Shown here in pieces: positions 8,631-16,881 of a DNA stretch of 64,000 nt (positions are counted from its first letter, which is position 1; every line of letters begins with the position of its first letter). Source of the DNA: Blastococcus sp. HT6-30 (lineage in GTDB: Bacteria > Actinomycetota > Actinomycetes > Mycobacteriales > Geodermatophilaceae); contig NZ_CP155792.1 of assembly GCF_039729015.1 (NCBI RefSeq), forward strand, positions 206,001 to 270,000, given 5' to 3'. The notes under the pieces were generated by a model, which ran no database searches, had not been told where the DNA came from, and saw nothing but the letters and a program-made list of their open reading frames with translations. The position numbers and the translations under genes are program-made.

Positions 8631-9929
8631 ATGGCTGAGAACGCGAAGCCTGCTACCCGTAAGGCGGCGATCGTCGGCGGGAACCGGATCCCGTTCGCGC
8701 GGTCCAACTCGGCGTACGCCCAGGCGTCCAACCAGGACATGCTCACCGCCACGCTCGACGGGCTGGTCGCCCGGTTCGGGCTGCAGGGCGAGTCGGTCGG
8801 CGAGGTCGTCGCCGGTGCCGTCCTCAAGCACGCCCGCGACTTCAACCTGACCCGCGAGGCGGTGCTCGGCTCGAAGCTGTCGCCCACGACACCGGCCTAC
8901 GACGTGCAGCAGGCTTGCGGAACCGGGCTGGAGGCGGCGACCCTCGTCGCCAACAAGATCGCCCTCGGGCAGATCGAGTCCGGCATCGCCGGCGGCGTCG
9001 ACACCACCTCCGACGCCCCGCTCGCGGTCAGCGACGACCTGCGCCGGGTGCTCATCTCCCTGAACAACGCGAAGACGGTGCAGGACCGGCTCAAGGCGCT
9101 GGCGCGGATCCGCCCGGGCATGATCGCGCCGGAGATCCCGCGCAACGCCGAGCCGCGTACCGGCCTGGCCATGGGCGACCACGCGGCGATCACCGCCAAG
9201 GAGTGGGAGATCGGCCGCGAGGAGCAGGACGAGCTCGCCGTCCGCTCGCACCGGTCCATGGCCGCCGCCTACGACCGCGGCTTCTTCGACGACCTGGTGA
9301 CGCCGTTCCTGGGGCTGGCCCGGGACAACAACCTGCGGCCCGACTCCAGCGTGGAGAAGCTGGCGAAGCTCAAGCCGGTGTTCGGCAAGGGCGACCCCGA
9401 CGCCACCATGACCGCGGGCAACTCCACGCCGCTGACCGACGGCGCGTCGGCGGTGCTGCTGGCCTCCGACGAGTGGGCCGAGGCCAAGGGGCTGCCAGTG
9501 CTGGCCCACCTGGTCGACGCGCAGACCGCGGCCGTCGACTACGTGCACGGCGGCGAGGGCCTGCTCATGGCGCCGGTGTACGCGGTGCCGGTGCTGCTGG
9601 CCCGCAACGGGCTGACCTTGCAGGACTTCGACTTCTACGAGATCCACGAGGCGTTCGCCTCCACGGTGCTCGCCACCCTGAAGGCCTGGGAGGACCCGGG
9701 CTACTGCAAGGAGAAGCTCGGGCTGGACGCCCCGCTGGGCTCCATCGACCGGGCCAAGCTCAACGTCAACGGCTCGTCGCTGGCCGCAGGGCACCCGTTC
9801 GCCGCGACCGGCGGCCGCATCGTGGCGCAGCTGGCCAAGCAGCTGCACGAGGCGGGCCCCGGCAAGCGTGGCCTGATCTCCATCTGCGCCGCCGGCGGCC
9901 AGGGCGTCGTCGCCATCCTCGAGTCCTGA
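8631..9929 (+). CDS. Acetyl-CoA C-acyltransferase (thiolase), FadI-like
   Basis: A 432-residue thiolase that cleaves 3-ketoacyl-CoA to acetyl-CoA and a shortened acyl-CoA, or runs in reverse. The nucleophilic Cys is in QQACGTGLEA (near residue 92), the active-site His in EIHEAFA, and the second Cys in ICAAGGQG near the C-terminus. The HEAFA form instead of NEAFA is typical of the FadI/trifunctional-beta group. ATG at 8631 follows GGAGG by five bases. It leads a same-strand set with FabG and a MaoC dehydratase, an order resembling M. tuberculosis fadA2-fabG4-htdX (there on mixed strands), so a joint role in fatty acid chain turnover is likely. Confidence 0.92.
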   Translation: MAENAKPATRKAAIVGGNRIPFARSNSAYAQASNQDMLTATLDGLVARFGLQGESVGEVVAGAVLKHARDFNLTREAVLGSKLSPTTPAYDVQQACGTGLEAATLVANKIALGQIESGIAGGVDTTSDAPLAVSDDLRRVLISLNNAKTVQDRLKALARIRPGMIAPEIPRNAEPRTGLAMGDHAAITAKEWEIGREEQDELAVRSHRSMAAAYDRGFFDDLVTPFLGLARDNNLRPDSSVEKLAKLKPVFGKGDPDATMTAGNSTPLTDGASAVLLASDEWAEAKGLPVLAHLVDAQTAAVDYVHGGEGLLMAPVYAVPVLLARNGLTLQDFDFYEIHEAFASTVLATLKAWEDPGYCKEKLGLDAPLGSIDRAKLNVNGSSLAAGHPFAATGGRIVAQLAKQLHEAGPGKRGLISICAAGGQGVVAILES

Positions 9930-9935
9930 CCCACT

Positions 9936-10025
9936 CACCTCCGGTGGGGAACGGGACGGCTCCGCCGCCCAACCACCTGACCTACGCACCTCCGGTGGGG
10001 AACCGGGCGGCTCCGCCGCCCCCCA
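9936..10025. repeat. Two-copy direct repeat between thiolase and FabG genes
   Basis: A unit of about 39 bases starting CACCTCCGGTGGGGAAC and containing GGCTCCGCCGCC occurs at 9936 and again at 9987, 51 bases apart. Each copy holds two small self-complementary pieces (CACCTCCGGTG and CGGCTCCGCCG). The second copy ends just before the FabG ribosome site, so it may affect expression of the downstream genes. Confidence 0.75.
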
Positions 10026-10046
10026 CCATCTCGGAAGGAGTCCCTC

Positions 10047-11399
10047 GTGGCTGACTGGTACACGAACTTCGCCAACTCCGGCCTCGGCACCACGATCACC
10101 AAGCAGCTGGGACTTCCGCGCCCGGTCGAGCTGCGCCGCTACGAGCCCGGGCAGCCGCTGCTGCCGGGCCCGGCGGTCGTCGGCTCTGCCGGTGCGGGCC
10201 GGCTGAACGACACGGTCTCGGCCGTCCTCCGGGACGCCGGAATCCCCGTGCTGTCCCCGATGGCTGCCGACGGCTCGACCGACGGCGAGAAGCTCGGCGC
10301 GGTGATCCTCGACGCCACCGGGCTGGCCGGCCCGGCCGACCTGGCCGGCGCGCACGAGTTCCTCGCCCCGGCGATCAAGCGGCTGCGGCCCTCGGGCCGG
10401 GTGCTGATCCTGACCGACCCGCCGTCGGACGCCGGTTCCCCGGCCCAGGCAGCGGCCCGGCAGGCGGTCGACGGGCTGGTCCGGTCCATCGCGAAGGAGC
10501 TCCGCGCCGGGTCGACGGCCAACGCGGTCTTCGTCCCCGAGGGCGCGGAGGGCTCGCTGGGCAGCCCGCTGCGGTTCTTCCTCTCCGGCCGGTCGGCCTA
10601 CGTCGACGGGCAGCTCCTCACCCTCTCGGCGGCCGACGTGCCCACCGGGGAGGACGGCGAGAAGCCGCTGGCCGGCAAGGTCGCCGTGGTCACCGGCGCG
10701 GCGCGGGGCATCGGTGCTGCGATCGCCCGGGTGATGGCCCGCGACGGCGCCCACGTCGTCGCCGTCGACGTCCCGGCAGCCGGCGACACGCTGGCCGAGG
10801 TGGCCAACGAGATCGGCGGAACGGCGCTCCAGCTGGACATCACCGCTCCCGACGCCCCGCAGCGGCTGGTCGAGCACCTGCGCGAGCGGCACGGTGGCGT
10901 CGACGTCGTGGTCCACAACGCCGGGATCACCCGCGACAAGCTGCTGGTCAACATGGACGCCGCGCGCTGGAACTCGGTCATGGCGGTGAACCTGCAGGCG
11001 CAGCTGGACATCACCCGGGCGCTGCTCGACGGCGACGTCTTCAACGCCGGCGCGCGGGTGGTCTGCGTCAGCTCGCAGTCGGGCATCGCCGGCAACCGCG
11101 GGCAGACCAACTACGCCGCCAGCAAGGCCGGTGTCATCGGCATGGTGCGGGCCTGGGCGCCGGAGTTCGCCGGCCGCAGCGCCACGATCAACGCCGTCGC
11201 CCCGGGCTTCATCGTCACCGAGATGACGGCGAAGATGCCCTTCGGCACCCGGGAGATCGGATCGCGGATCAACTCGCTGCAGCAGGGCGGGCTGCCGGTC
11301 GACGTGGCCGAGACGATCGCCTGGCTCGCGCAGCCGGGCAGCGCGGGGGTCAACGGGCAGACGGTGCGGGTCTGCGGCCAGTCGATGCTGGGAGCCTGA
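10047..11399 (+). CDS. High-molecular-weight 3-oxoacyl-[acyl carrier protein] reductase (FabG4-like)
   Basis: A 450-residue short-chain dehydrogenase with an extra N-terminal flavodoxin-like domain, the arrangement of mycobacterial FabG4. The second half (from about residue 210) carries the cofactor motif TGAARGIGAA, the HNAG motif, the catalytic Ser in VSSQSGIAGN and YAASKAG with catalytic Tyr and Lys. It reduces 3-ketoacyl thioesters. The first half keeps the fold but has degenerate motifs. The GTG at 10047 has GGAAGGAG upstream. Its stop is one base before the MaoC gene, so these are translationally close. Confidence 0.9.
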   Translation: MADWYTNFANSGLGTTITKQLGLPRPVELRRYEPGQPLLPGPAVVGSAGAGRLNDTVSAVLRDAGIPVLSPMAADGSTDGEKLGAVILDATGLAGPADLAGAHEFLAPAIKRLRPSGRVLILTDPPSDAGSPAQAAARQAVDGLVRSIAKELRAGSTANAVFVPEGAEGSLGSPLRFFLSGRSAYVDGQLLTLSAADVPTGEDGEKPLAGKVAVVTGAARGIGAAIARVMARDGAHVVAVDVPAAGDTLAEVANEIGGTALQLDITAPDAPQRLVEHLRERHGGVDVVVHNAGITRDKLLVNMDAARWNSVMAVNLQAQLDITRALLDGDVFNAGARVVCVSSQSGIAGNRGQTNYAASKAGVIGMVRAWAPEFAGRSATINAVAPGFIVTEMTAKMPFGTREIGSRINSLQQGGLPVDVAETIAWLAQPGSAGVNGQTVRVCGQSMLGA

Positions 11400-11400
11400 G

Positions 11401-12258
11401 GTGGCCCGCACCGTGCTGGAGCAGCCGCCGAGCATGGCGGCGCTGTTCGCCCGGGCCGCGCTCACCGCGCGCGGCCGGGGCGGCGACCTGCCCGACACCC
11501 GGCTGGCGCGCACCGGGGTGACCGTGGAGCCGGCGAACCTCGCCGCCTACGCCCGCGTCTGCCGGTTCCCGCTCGCCGACACGCTCCCGGCCACGTACCC
11601 GCACGTGCTCACCTTCCCGCTGCAGACGGCGCTGATGAGCGACCGGTCCTTCCCGCTGGCGCTGCCCGGGCTGGTGCACGTGCGTAACCGGATCGACGTG
11701 CTGCGCCCGGTGCGCACCGGCGAGGTGCTCGACCTCGAGGTGTGGGCCGAGCGGTTCGCCGCGCACCGCAGCGGGGCCACCGTCGACCTGTGCGCCTCGG
11801 TGTCGGCCGGAGGTGCGGAGGTCTGGCGCGGCAGGTCCACGTACCTGGCGCGGGGAGCGACGGCCCCCGCGGGCGCTCCGGATTCCGATGTGACGGTCGT
11901 CGTGGGGGACCTCGACCGGGTGGCCGCCACCTGGCAGGTCCCCGGCGACGCCGGTCGCCGCTACGCCGCGGTCTCCGGCGACGTGAACCCGATCCACCTC
12001 ACGGGCCTCACCGCCAAGGCGTTCGGCTTCAAGCGGGCGATCGCGCACGGCATGTGGGTCAAGGCGCGGGTGCTCGCGGCGGTGGCCAACCGGCTGCCGG
12101 ACGCGCTCACCGTCGACGTCGGCTTCCGCAAGCCGCTGTTCCTGCCCTCGACGGTCACGCTGTCGACGGCGCGGGCCGACGGCGGCTGGGATGCCGCCGT
12201 CCGCAACGCGGGATCCGGCACCGAGCACCTCGTCACGACGATCCGCCCCCTCCGATAG
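11401..12258 (+). CDS. MaoC-like (R)-hydratase/dehydratase, HtdX-like double hotdog
   Basis: A 285-residue enzyme that hydrates or dehydrates 3-hydroxyacyl/enoyl thioesters. The C-terminal hotdog carries the hydratase motif with Asp and His in SGDVNPIHL followed by AFGFKRAIAHGMW. The N-terminal half is a degenerate second hotdog, as in HtdX. It starts with GTG one base after the fabG stop and ends in TAG. Together with thiolase and FabG it provides three consecutive steps on acyl chains. Confidence 0.87.
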   Translation: MARTVLEQPPSMAALFARAALTARGRGGDLPDTRLARTGVTVEPANLAAYARVCRFPLADTLPATYPHVLTFPLQTALMSDRSFPLALPGLVHVRNRIDVLRPVRTGEVLDLEVWAERFAAHRSGATVDLCASVSAGGAEVWRGRSTYLARGATAPAGAPDSDVTVVVGDLDRVAATWQVPGDAGRRYAAVSGDVNPIHLTGLTAKAFGFKRAIAHGMWVKARVLAAVANRLPDALTVDVGFRKPLFLPSTVTLSTARADGGWDAAVRNAGSGTEHLVTTIRPLR

Positions 12259-12260
12259 TC

Positions 12261-12395
12261 GAGTCCGCCTCCACGGCCGTCCCGTTCGACCTCGCCGAGG
12301 ACCAGCTGGCGCTGCAGAAGTGGGTGCACGAGTCCGCCGCGACCGTCGTGCGCCCCGCGTGGCGGTACCCGGAGATCCCCGGGCGCCGTGGTGTC
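12261..12395 (+). pseudogene. N-terminal remnant of an acyl-CoA dehydrogenase
   Basis: Directly after the MaoC stop, the same strand encodes VPFDLAEDQLALQKWVHE followed by SAATVVRPAW, which reads as the first helix of actinobacterial acyl-CoA dehydrogenases (usual form: DQxALQKWVHDFAxxVVRPAA). The homology stops after about 40 residues and the frame then runs through unrelated sequence to a stop at 12461. There is no start codon or ribosome site of its own. It appears to be what is left of a fadE gene that once followed this operon. Confidence 0.6.
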
Positions 12396-12457
12396 GTGCT
12401 CCCCGTCCCCGGAGCGCACCCGTGCGCGCGGATCCGCTGGAGCACGGACGGGAGCAG

Positions 12458-13252
12458 ATGACGCACACGCAGCCCATCGAGCGCGTGCCTCCGCCGCCCC
12501 GGCCGCCGGCGGCGCCGTCCGCCCGCGGAAACCGCGCGCGTGGCGTCGCCCGCGTCATCGGTGAACTGATGGTGACCTCGGGGCTGGTCCTGCTGCTCTT
12601 CGTCGTCTACCAGGTCTACGTCACCGACCTGCTCACCGACCGCCGGCAGGACCAGCTCAGCGAGGAGCTGAACGCGCAGTGGGAGCAGGACGCCCCCGCC
12701 GAGGCCGGTCCGGTGCAGGTGGAGATCGGCGACGCCTTCGGCGTCCTGCGCATTCCGCGGCTGGGCGAGGACTACGCCCGCGTGATCCTCGAGGGGACCA
12801 GCGAGGAGCAGCTGTCGCAGGGGCCGGGCCACTACGTCGGGACGGCGATGCCCGGCGAGCCGGGCAACGTGGCGCTCGCCGGCCATCGGGTGGGCAAGGG
12901 CTCGCCGTTCCTGGAGCTGGACCTGATGCAGCCCGGCGACCCGATCGTCCTGGAGACCGCCGACAGCTGGTTCGTCTACCGGGTGCTCGGGGACGCCGCG
13001 ACCGGCGACCTCGGCGCCGACCCCAGCGGTATCCCGGGCCGCCGGATCGTGAGCCCGGCCGACGTCTGGGTCATCGCCCCGACGCCGGACCAGGCCCCGA
13101 CCGCCGCCCCCACCGGCTCCTACCTGACCCTCACCACCTGCCATCCGCGGTTCTCCGCGAGGCAGCGGCTGATCGTCCACGCGCAGCTCGACGGTGCCGG
13201 CATCCCGAAGGCCGAGATGCCCGACGGCCCGCCGGGGCTGCGCGACAGCTGA
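12458..13252 (+). CDS. Class E sortase
   Basis: A 264-residue membrane-anchored transpeptidase that joins LAxTG-type proteins to the cell wall. A Pro-rich cytoplasmic N-terminus is followed by one membrane segment (about 35-55). The catalytic His is in LAGHRVG, the Cys in LTLTTCHP and the Arg in the following PRFSARQRL. The size and the TLTTCHP form fit class E. The ATG at 12458 has GGGAG just upstream at short spacing. A conserved small membrane protein follows. A candidate LAxTG substrate is encoded in this window near 41.5 kb. Confidence 0.9.
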   Translation: MTHTQPIERVPPPPRPPAAPSARGNRARGVARVIGELMVTSGLVLLLFVVYQVYVTDLLTDRRQDQLSEELNAQWEQDAPAEAGPVQVEIGDAFGVLRIPRLGEDYARVILEGTSEEQLSQGPGHYVGTAMPGEPGNVALAGHRVGKGSPFLELDLMQPGDPIVLETADSWFVYRVLGDAATGDLGADPSGIPGRRIVSPADVWVIAPTPDQAPTAAPTGSYLTLTTCHPRFSARQRLIVHAQLDGAGIPKAEMPDGPPGLRDS

Positions 13253-13273
13253 CCCGAGCTCCCCGGAGGACCC

Positions 13274-13432
13274 ATGTACGGCTGGATCTGGCGGCACCTG
13301 CCCGGCGGCAGGGGCCTCAAGGCCGCGCAGTCGCTCGTGCTGGTCCTCGCCGTCTGCGCCCTGCTGCTCCTCGTCGTCTTCCCCTGGGTGGAGCCGCGGC
13401 TGCCGTGGAACGACGTCACGGTCGACGGCTGA
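13274..13432 (+). CDS. Small membrane protein linked to class E sortase
   Basis: A 52-residue ORF starting MYGWIWRHLPGG, with one long hydrophobic stretch (QSLVLVLAVCALLLLVVF) and ending PWVEPRLPWNDVTVDG. ATG is preceded by GGAGG at ideal spacing. Proteins of this shape (short basic start, one membrane helix, PWVEPRLP) are found next to class E sortases in other actinobacteria; their role is not known. It lies 21 bases after the sortase stop, so it is probably in the same transcript. Confidence 0.8.
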   Translation: MYGWIWRHLPGGRGLKAAQSLVLVLAVCALLLLVVFPWVEPRLPWNDVTVDG

Positions 13433-13438
13433 GCCGGC

Positions 13439-14410
13439 TCACCCCCGGTCGAGCGCGGCGAGGACGGTGTCGAGCACCCGGCCGGAACCGAAGCGGACGA
13501 CGTCGTCGGTGACCAACCCGGTCTCCGCAGCGGCGTCCTCGACGGCGGCCCGGGCGGCCGCGTCGTCCAGGCCGGCGGTGTTGAGCGCGACGGCGACGAC
13601 CCGTGCCGGGCGCACCCAGCCGGCCGCCTGCTCGTAGCCACGCACGATCTCGGCCAGCGGCGGCAGGGGGGCGGCCGGGTAGTCGGCGATCGCGGTGCGC
13701 CCCGCGCGGTGGCACAGCACCAGGGCGTCGGCCGAGGAGCCGTGCAGCAGGCCGAGCGTCACGCCCGAGTAGGCCGGGTGGTGGATCGAGCCCTGACCCT
13801 CCAGCCAGAGCAGGTCGCCGCGGGCCGCCCCCTCGCGCACCAGCCGGTCGGCGGCGCCGGCGACGAAGTCGGAGATCACGTGGTCGACGGCCATGCCCCA
13901 GCCCGAGATCGCCACCCCGGTCTGGCCGGTGGCCACGAAGACCGAGGCCAGGCCGCGCTCCCGGGCGGCCCGGTCCAGCTCGAGCACGACGCTCATCTTC
14001 CCGATGGCGCAGTCGGAGCCGACGGTGTGCACCACCCGGGCCCCGACCGGCTCGGCGAGCGGAACGCCGAGATCGGCCGGTACCGCCCGCAGGTCCCGGA
14101 TGCCGACACCCGCTGCCCGCGCGGCGGCCGCCAGCTCCGGATCGGCCCGCAGATCGGTGTGCAGCCCGGCCTCGACGTGCAGGCTCAGCTGCAGTGCGCC
14201 GAGCAGCGCCCGCCGCCACGCGTCGGTCAGTCGGCCGCCCAGCGGTGCCACGCCGAGGAGCACCGTCGTCGCACCGAGCTGCCGGGCGGCCGCGACGTCG
14301 GCGACCACGGGGGCGGGGGAGGCGCAGAAGGGGACGACGTCCACGGCCCGGCGGCCGGCGTGCACGTCGTCGATCACGCAGACCACCTCGCGGGTGCCGT
14401 ACCGGAGCAC
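13439..14410 (-). CDS. DUF1611 (DgcN-like) P-loop protein, probably 5'-truncated
   Basis: A 323-residue protein of the DUF1611 family with the P-loop-like motif GSDCAIGK near residue 135 and the following ISGWGM and EGQGSIHHPAYSG motifs. DgcN, a member, works with the epimerase DgcA in D-glutamate use through N-acetyl-glutamate. The family normally begins 20-30 residues earlier, with a strand-loop ending in KTAxGxLRYG; here the homology begins at LRYGTREVV, exactly where the upstream epimerase homology breaks off. I infer that a deletion removed the original start, and that the protein may no longer be made or may be fused. The core looks intact. Confidence 0.75.
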   Translation of the reverse strand: MLRYGTREVVCVIDDVHAGRRAVDVVPFCASPAPVVADVAAARQLGATTVLLGVAPLGGRLTDAWRRALLGALQLSLHVEAGLHTDLRADPELAAAARAAGVGIRDLRAVPADLGVPLAEPVGARVVHTVGSDCAIGKMSVVLELDRAARERGLASVFVATGQTGVAISGWGMAVDHVISDFVAGAADRLVREGAARGDLLWLEGQGSIHHPAYSGVTLGLLHGSSADALVLCHRAGRTAIADYPAAPLPPLAEIVRGYEQAAGWVRPARVVAVALNTAGLDDAAARAAVEDAAAETGLVTDDVVRFGSGRVLDTVLAALDRG

Positions 14411-15221
14411 CCGCGGCGGCGGCGGCCAGCATCCGCTGCGCCTCGCGGATGCCGCCGCACTTGGCCAGCTTGACCACGATCCCGTCGGCGTAGCCGGCGA
14501 TGCCGGCCACCGAGGCGAGGTCCTTGCACCCCTCGTCGACGAAGACCGGCAGCCGGTCGGGCAGTTCGCGGTACCGGGCGAAGGAGTCGAGGTCGGCCGC
14601 GGGGAACGGCTGCTCGACCATCTCCACGCCGAGCTCCCGCAGCCGCGGGGTGAGGTCGCGGGCCTGGTCGGACGTCCAGCCCTCGTTGCCGTCGATCCGC
14701 AGCCGGGCGTCGGTGACCGACCGGATCGCCTCCAGCCGCTCGAGGTCGTCGGGGCCGCCCACCTTCACCTTGTAGACGGCGAACCCGGGCGCGCGCCGCA
14801 CGCGGGCGACGGTCTCCTCCACCGTGGCGATGCCGATGGTGAAGCTGGTCGGCGGGAGCACCCCGTCCAGGCCCAGCAGCCGCCAGACCGGTCGGCCGTA
14901 GCGGCGGCCGACCCAGTCGTGCGCGGCGCCGTCGAGCGCCATCTTCGCGCCCTGCGGCCCGTCCCAGGCGCGCAACCGACGGGCGATGCCCTCCAGGTCG
15001 CGCAGGTCGTCGCCGAGCAGGGCGGCCCCGTCCGCGGCGACGGCGTCGGCCATCCCCGCCACCGACTCGCCCCAGTAGCCCACCGGGGCGCCCTCGCCGT
15101 GCCCGCGCACGCCCCCGTCGTCGACCCTGACCAGGAGGACCTCCTCGGTGTCCACCGACGAGCGGGCGATGGTGAACGTGTTCCGCAGGCGCAGCGTCCG
15201 GGGACGGCAGGTGAGTTCCAC
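14411..15221 (-). pseudogene. Dipeptide epimerase (enolase superfamily), 3'-truncated
   Basis: From GTG at 15221 about 267 residues match L-Ala-D/L-Glu-type epimerases and the related DgcA: YKVKVGG with the catalytic Lys, metal ligands in RIDGNEGW, VEQPF and VDEGCKD, and the second catalytic Lys in VVKLAKCGG. After IREAQRML the reading frame enters the DUF1611 gene in the wrong frame, so the last 70-90 residues, with the final barrel strands and the usual ESS motif, are missing. The frame stays open to 13416, giving about 600 codons of which less than half make sense. It is divergent from the peptide transporter, which may bring in its dipeptide substrates. Confidence 0.7.
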
Positions 15222-15354
15222 GGGGGCAGTCTGGCGGGCCGAGGCAGGTCTCAAACAGGCAACGATCCCGGTCAGGGCGCTGTTCGGGTTGTCGGCCGGC
15301 GGGGACGGGGTCAAGGTCGGAGCTGCACCACCTGCCCAGACCCCGGAGGTTCCC

Positions 15355-16881
15355 GTGCGCACCACCCGTCTCCTGTCCCTCGGCGCCGTCGGCGCAGTGG
15401 CCCTGACCGCGTGCAGCGGGGGTGGGGAGAGCGTCGACACCGGGGGCGGTGGTGGCGGCGGGGACAACGTGCTCGTGGCCGCGGTGAGCGCGCAGCCCGA
15501 CCAGTTCGACCCGCACGTCACGAGCGCCTACCCGAGCTTCCAGGTGCTGGAGAACGTCTACGACACCCTCGTCGTCCCGAACCCCGAGGACCTGACGATG
15601 GAGCCGAGCCTGGCGACCGACTGGGAGGTCAGCGAGGACGGCCTGACCTGGACGTTCAACCTCCGCGAGGGCGTCACCTTCCACGACGGCAGCGAGTTCG
15701 ACGCCGCCGACGTCGTCTACTCCTACAACCGGATCATCGACGAGGAGCTGAACAACGCCTACCGGTTCGCCACCGTCGAGAGCGTCGAGGCCGTCGACCC
15801 GCAGACCGTCGAGATCACCGTCAGCCAGCCCACGCCCAACCTCCCGGCGCTGATCGGCGCCTTCAAGGGCATGTCGATCCTGCCCGAGGGCGCGGCCGAG
15901 GAGTTCGACCTCACCACCGAGGCGGTGGGCACCGGCCCGTTCACGCTGGAGAGCACGGACGCCAGCACCACGGAGCTCGCCGCCTACGAGGACTACTGGG
16001 GTGGCGCGCCGAGCATCGACGGCGTCGAGTTCCGCTACATCACCGAGCCGGCCGCGGCGCTGACGGCGCTGCAGAACGGCGAGGTGCAGTGGACCGACAA
16101 CATCCCGCCGCAGCAGATCGAGTCGCTCGAGGGTGACGACGCCGTGGAGCTGGCCACCACGCCGAGCGTCGACTACTGGTACATGAGCATGAACTACGCC
16201 CGGGAGCCCTTCGGCAACCCGCAGGTGCGGCAGGCGATCGCGACCGCCGTCGACCGCGGCGCGGTCACCGAGGCGGCCCGCTTCGGAGCGGCGCAGCCGA
16301 ACCAGACCGCCATCCCCGAGGACAGCTTCTACCACTACGACTACGCGCCGTTCGAGCCCAGCGTCGAGGAGGCGCAGGCGCTCATGCAGGAGGCCGGCGT
16401 CCAGACGCCGATCACGATGGGCCTGATGGTCACCGACGAGTTCCCCGAGACCGTCACCGCCGCACAGGTGATCGCCAGCCAGCTCGAGCCGATCGGGATC
16501 GACGTCGACGTCCAGACCGTGGACTTCGCCACGTGGCTCGACCGGCAGGCGCAGGGCGACTTCGACGCCTTCATGCTCGGCTGGCTGGGCAACATCGACC
16601 CGTTCGACTTCTACCACGCCCAGCACATCACCGACGGGGGCAGCAACTACCAGGGTTACAGCAACCCGGAGGTCGACCGGTTGCTGAACGCGGCCGCGAC
16701 GGAGACCGACCAGGCCACCCGCAAGGACCTCTACGACCAGGCCGCGAAGCTCATCGTCGACGACGTCTCCTACCTGTACCTCTACAACCCCGACGTCGTG
16801 CAGGCGTGGGCACCGGGGCTCAGCGGGTACCAGATCCGCGCCGACAAGGCGATCAACTTCGAGAACGTGGAGCTGCCCTGA
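15355..16881 (+). CDS. Peptide ABC transporter, substrate-binding lipoprotein
   Basis: A 508-residue SBP family 5 protein. The signal peptide ends in the lipobox LTAC with Cys near residue 20, followed by a Gly/Ser-rich linker. The body has the family features EDGLTWTFNLREGVTFHDGS and AVDR-containing binding-domain segments. It would be anchored outside the membrane and hand peptides or similar ligands to the permeases encoded next. GTG at 15355 follows GGAGG. Its stop overlaps the permease start. Dipeptides are a reasonable ligand guess given the divergent epimerase, but many family 5 proteins bind other compounds. Confidence 0.92.
   Translation: MRTTRLLSLGAVGAVALTACSGGGESVDTGGGGGGGDNVLVAAVSAQPDQFDPHVTSAYPSFQVLENVYDTLVVPNPEDLTMEPSLATDWEVSEDGLTWTFNLREGVTFHDGSEFDAADVVYSYNRIIDEELNNAYRFATVESVEAVDPQTVEITVSQPTPNLPALIGAFKGMSILPEGAAEEFDLTTEAVGTGPFTLESTDASTTELAAYEDYWGGAPSIDGVEFRYITEPAAALTALQNGEVQWTDNIPPQQIESLEGDDAVELATTPSVDYWYMSMNYAREPFGNPQVRQAIATAVDRGAVTEAARFGAAQPNQTAIPEDSFYHYDYAPFEPSVEEAQALMQEAGVQTPITMGLMVTDEFPETVTAAQVIASQLEPIGIDVDVQTVDFATWLDRQAQGDFDAFMLGWLGNIDPFDFYHAQHITDGGSNYQGYSNPEVDRLLNAAATETDQATRKDLYDQAAKLIVDDVSYLYLYNPDVVQAWAPGLSGYQIRADKAINFENVELP

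Noticed and set aside
9936-10025. Possible CRISPR-like repeat pair
   Set aside because: Only two imperfect units with a 12-base spacer and no cas genes; it is a local duplication.
5843-12258. Direct orthology of this acyl-CoA dehydrogenase to FadE5 of the mycobacterial fadE5-fadA2-fabG4-htdX region
   Set aside because: The thiolase, FabG4-like and MaoC genes match that set, but this dehydrogenase has ACOX-type motifs and length rather than FadE5-like sequence.
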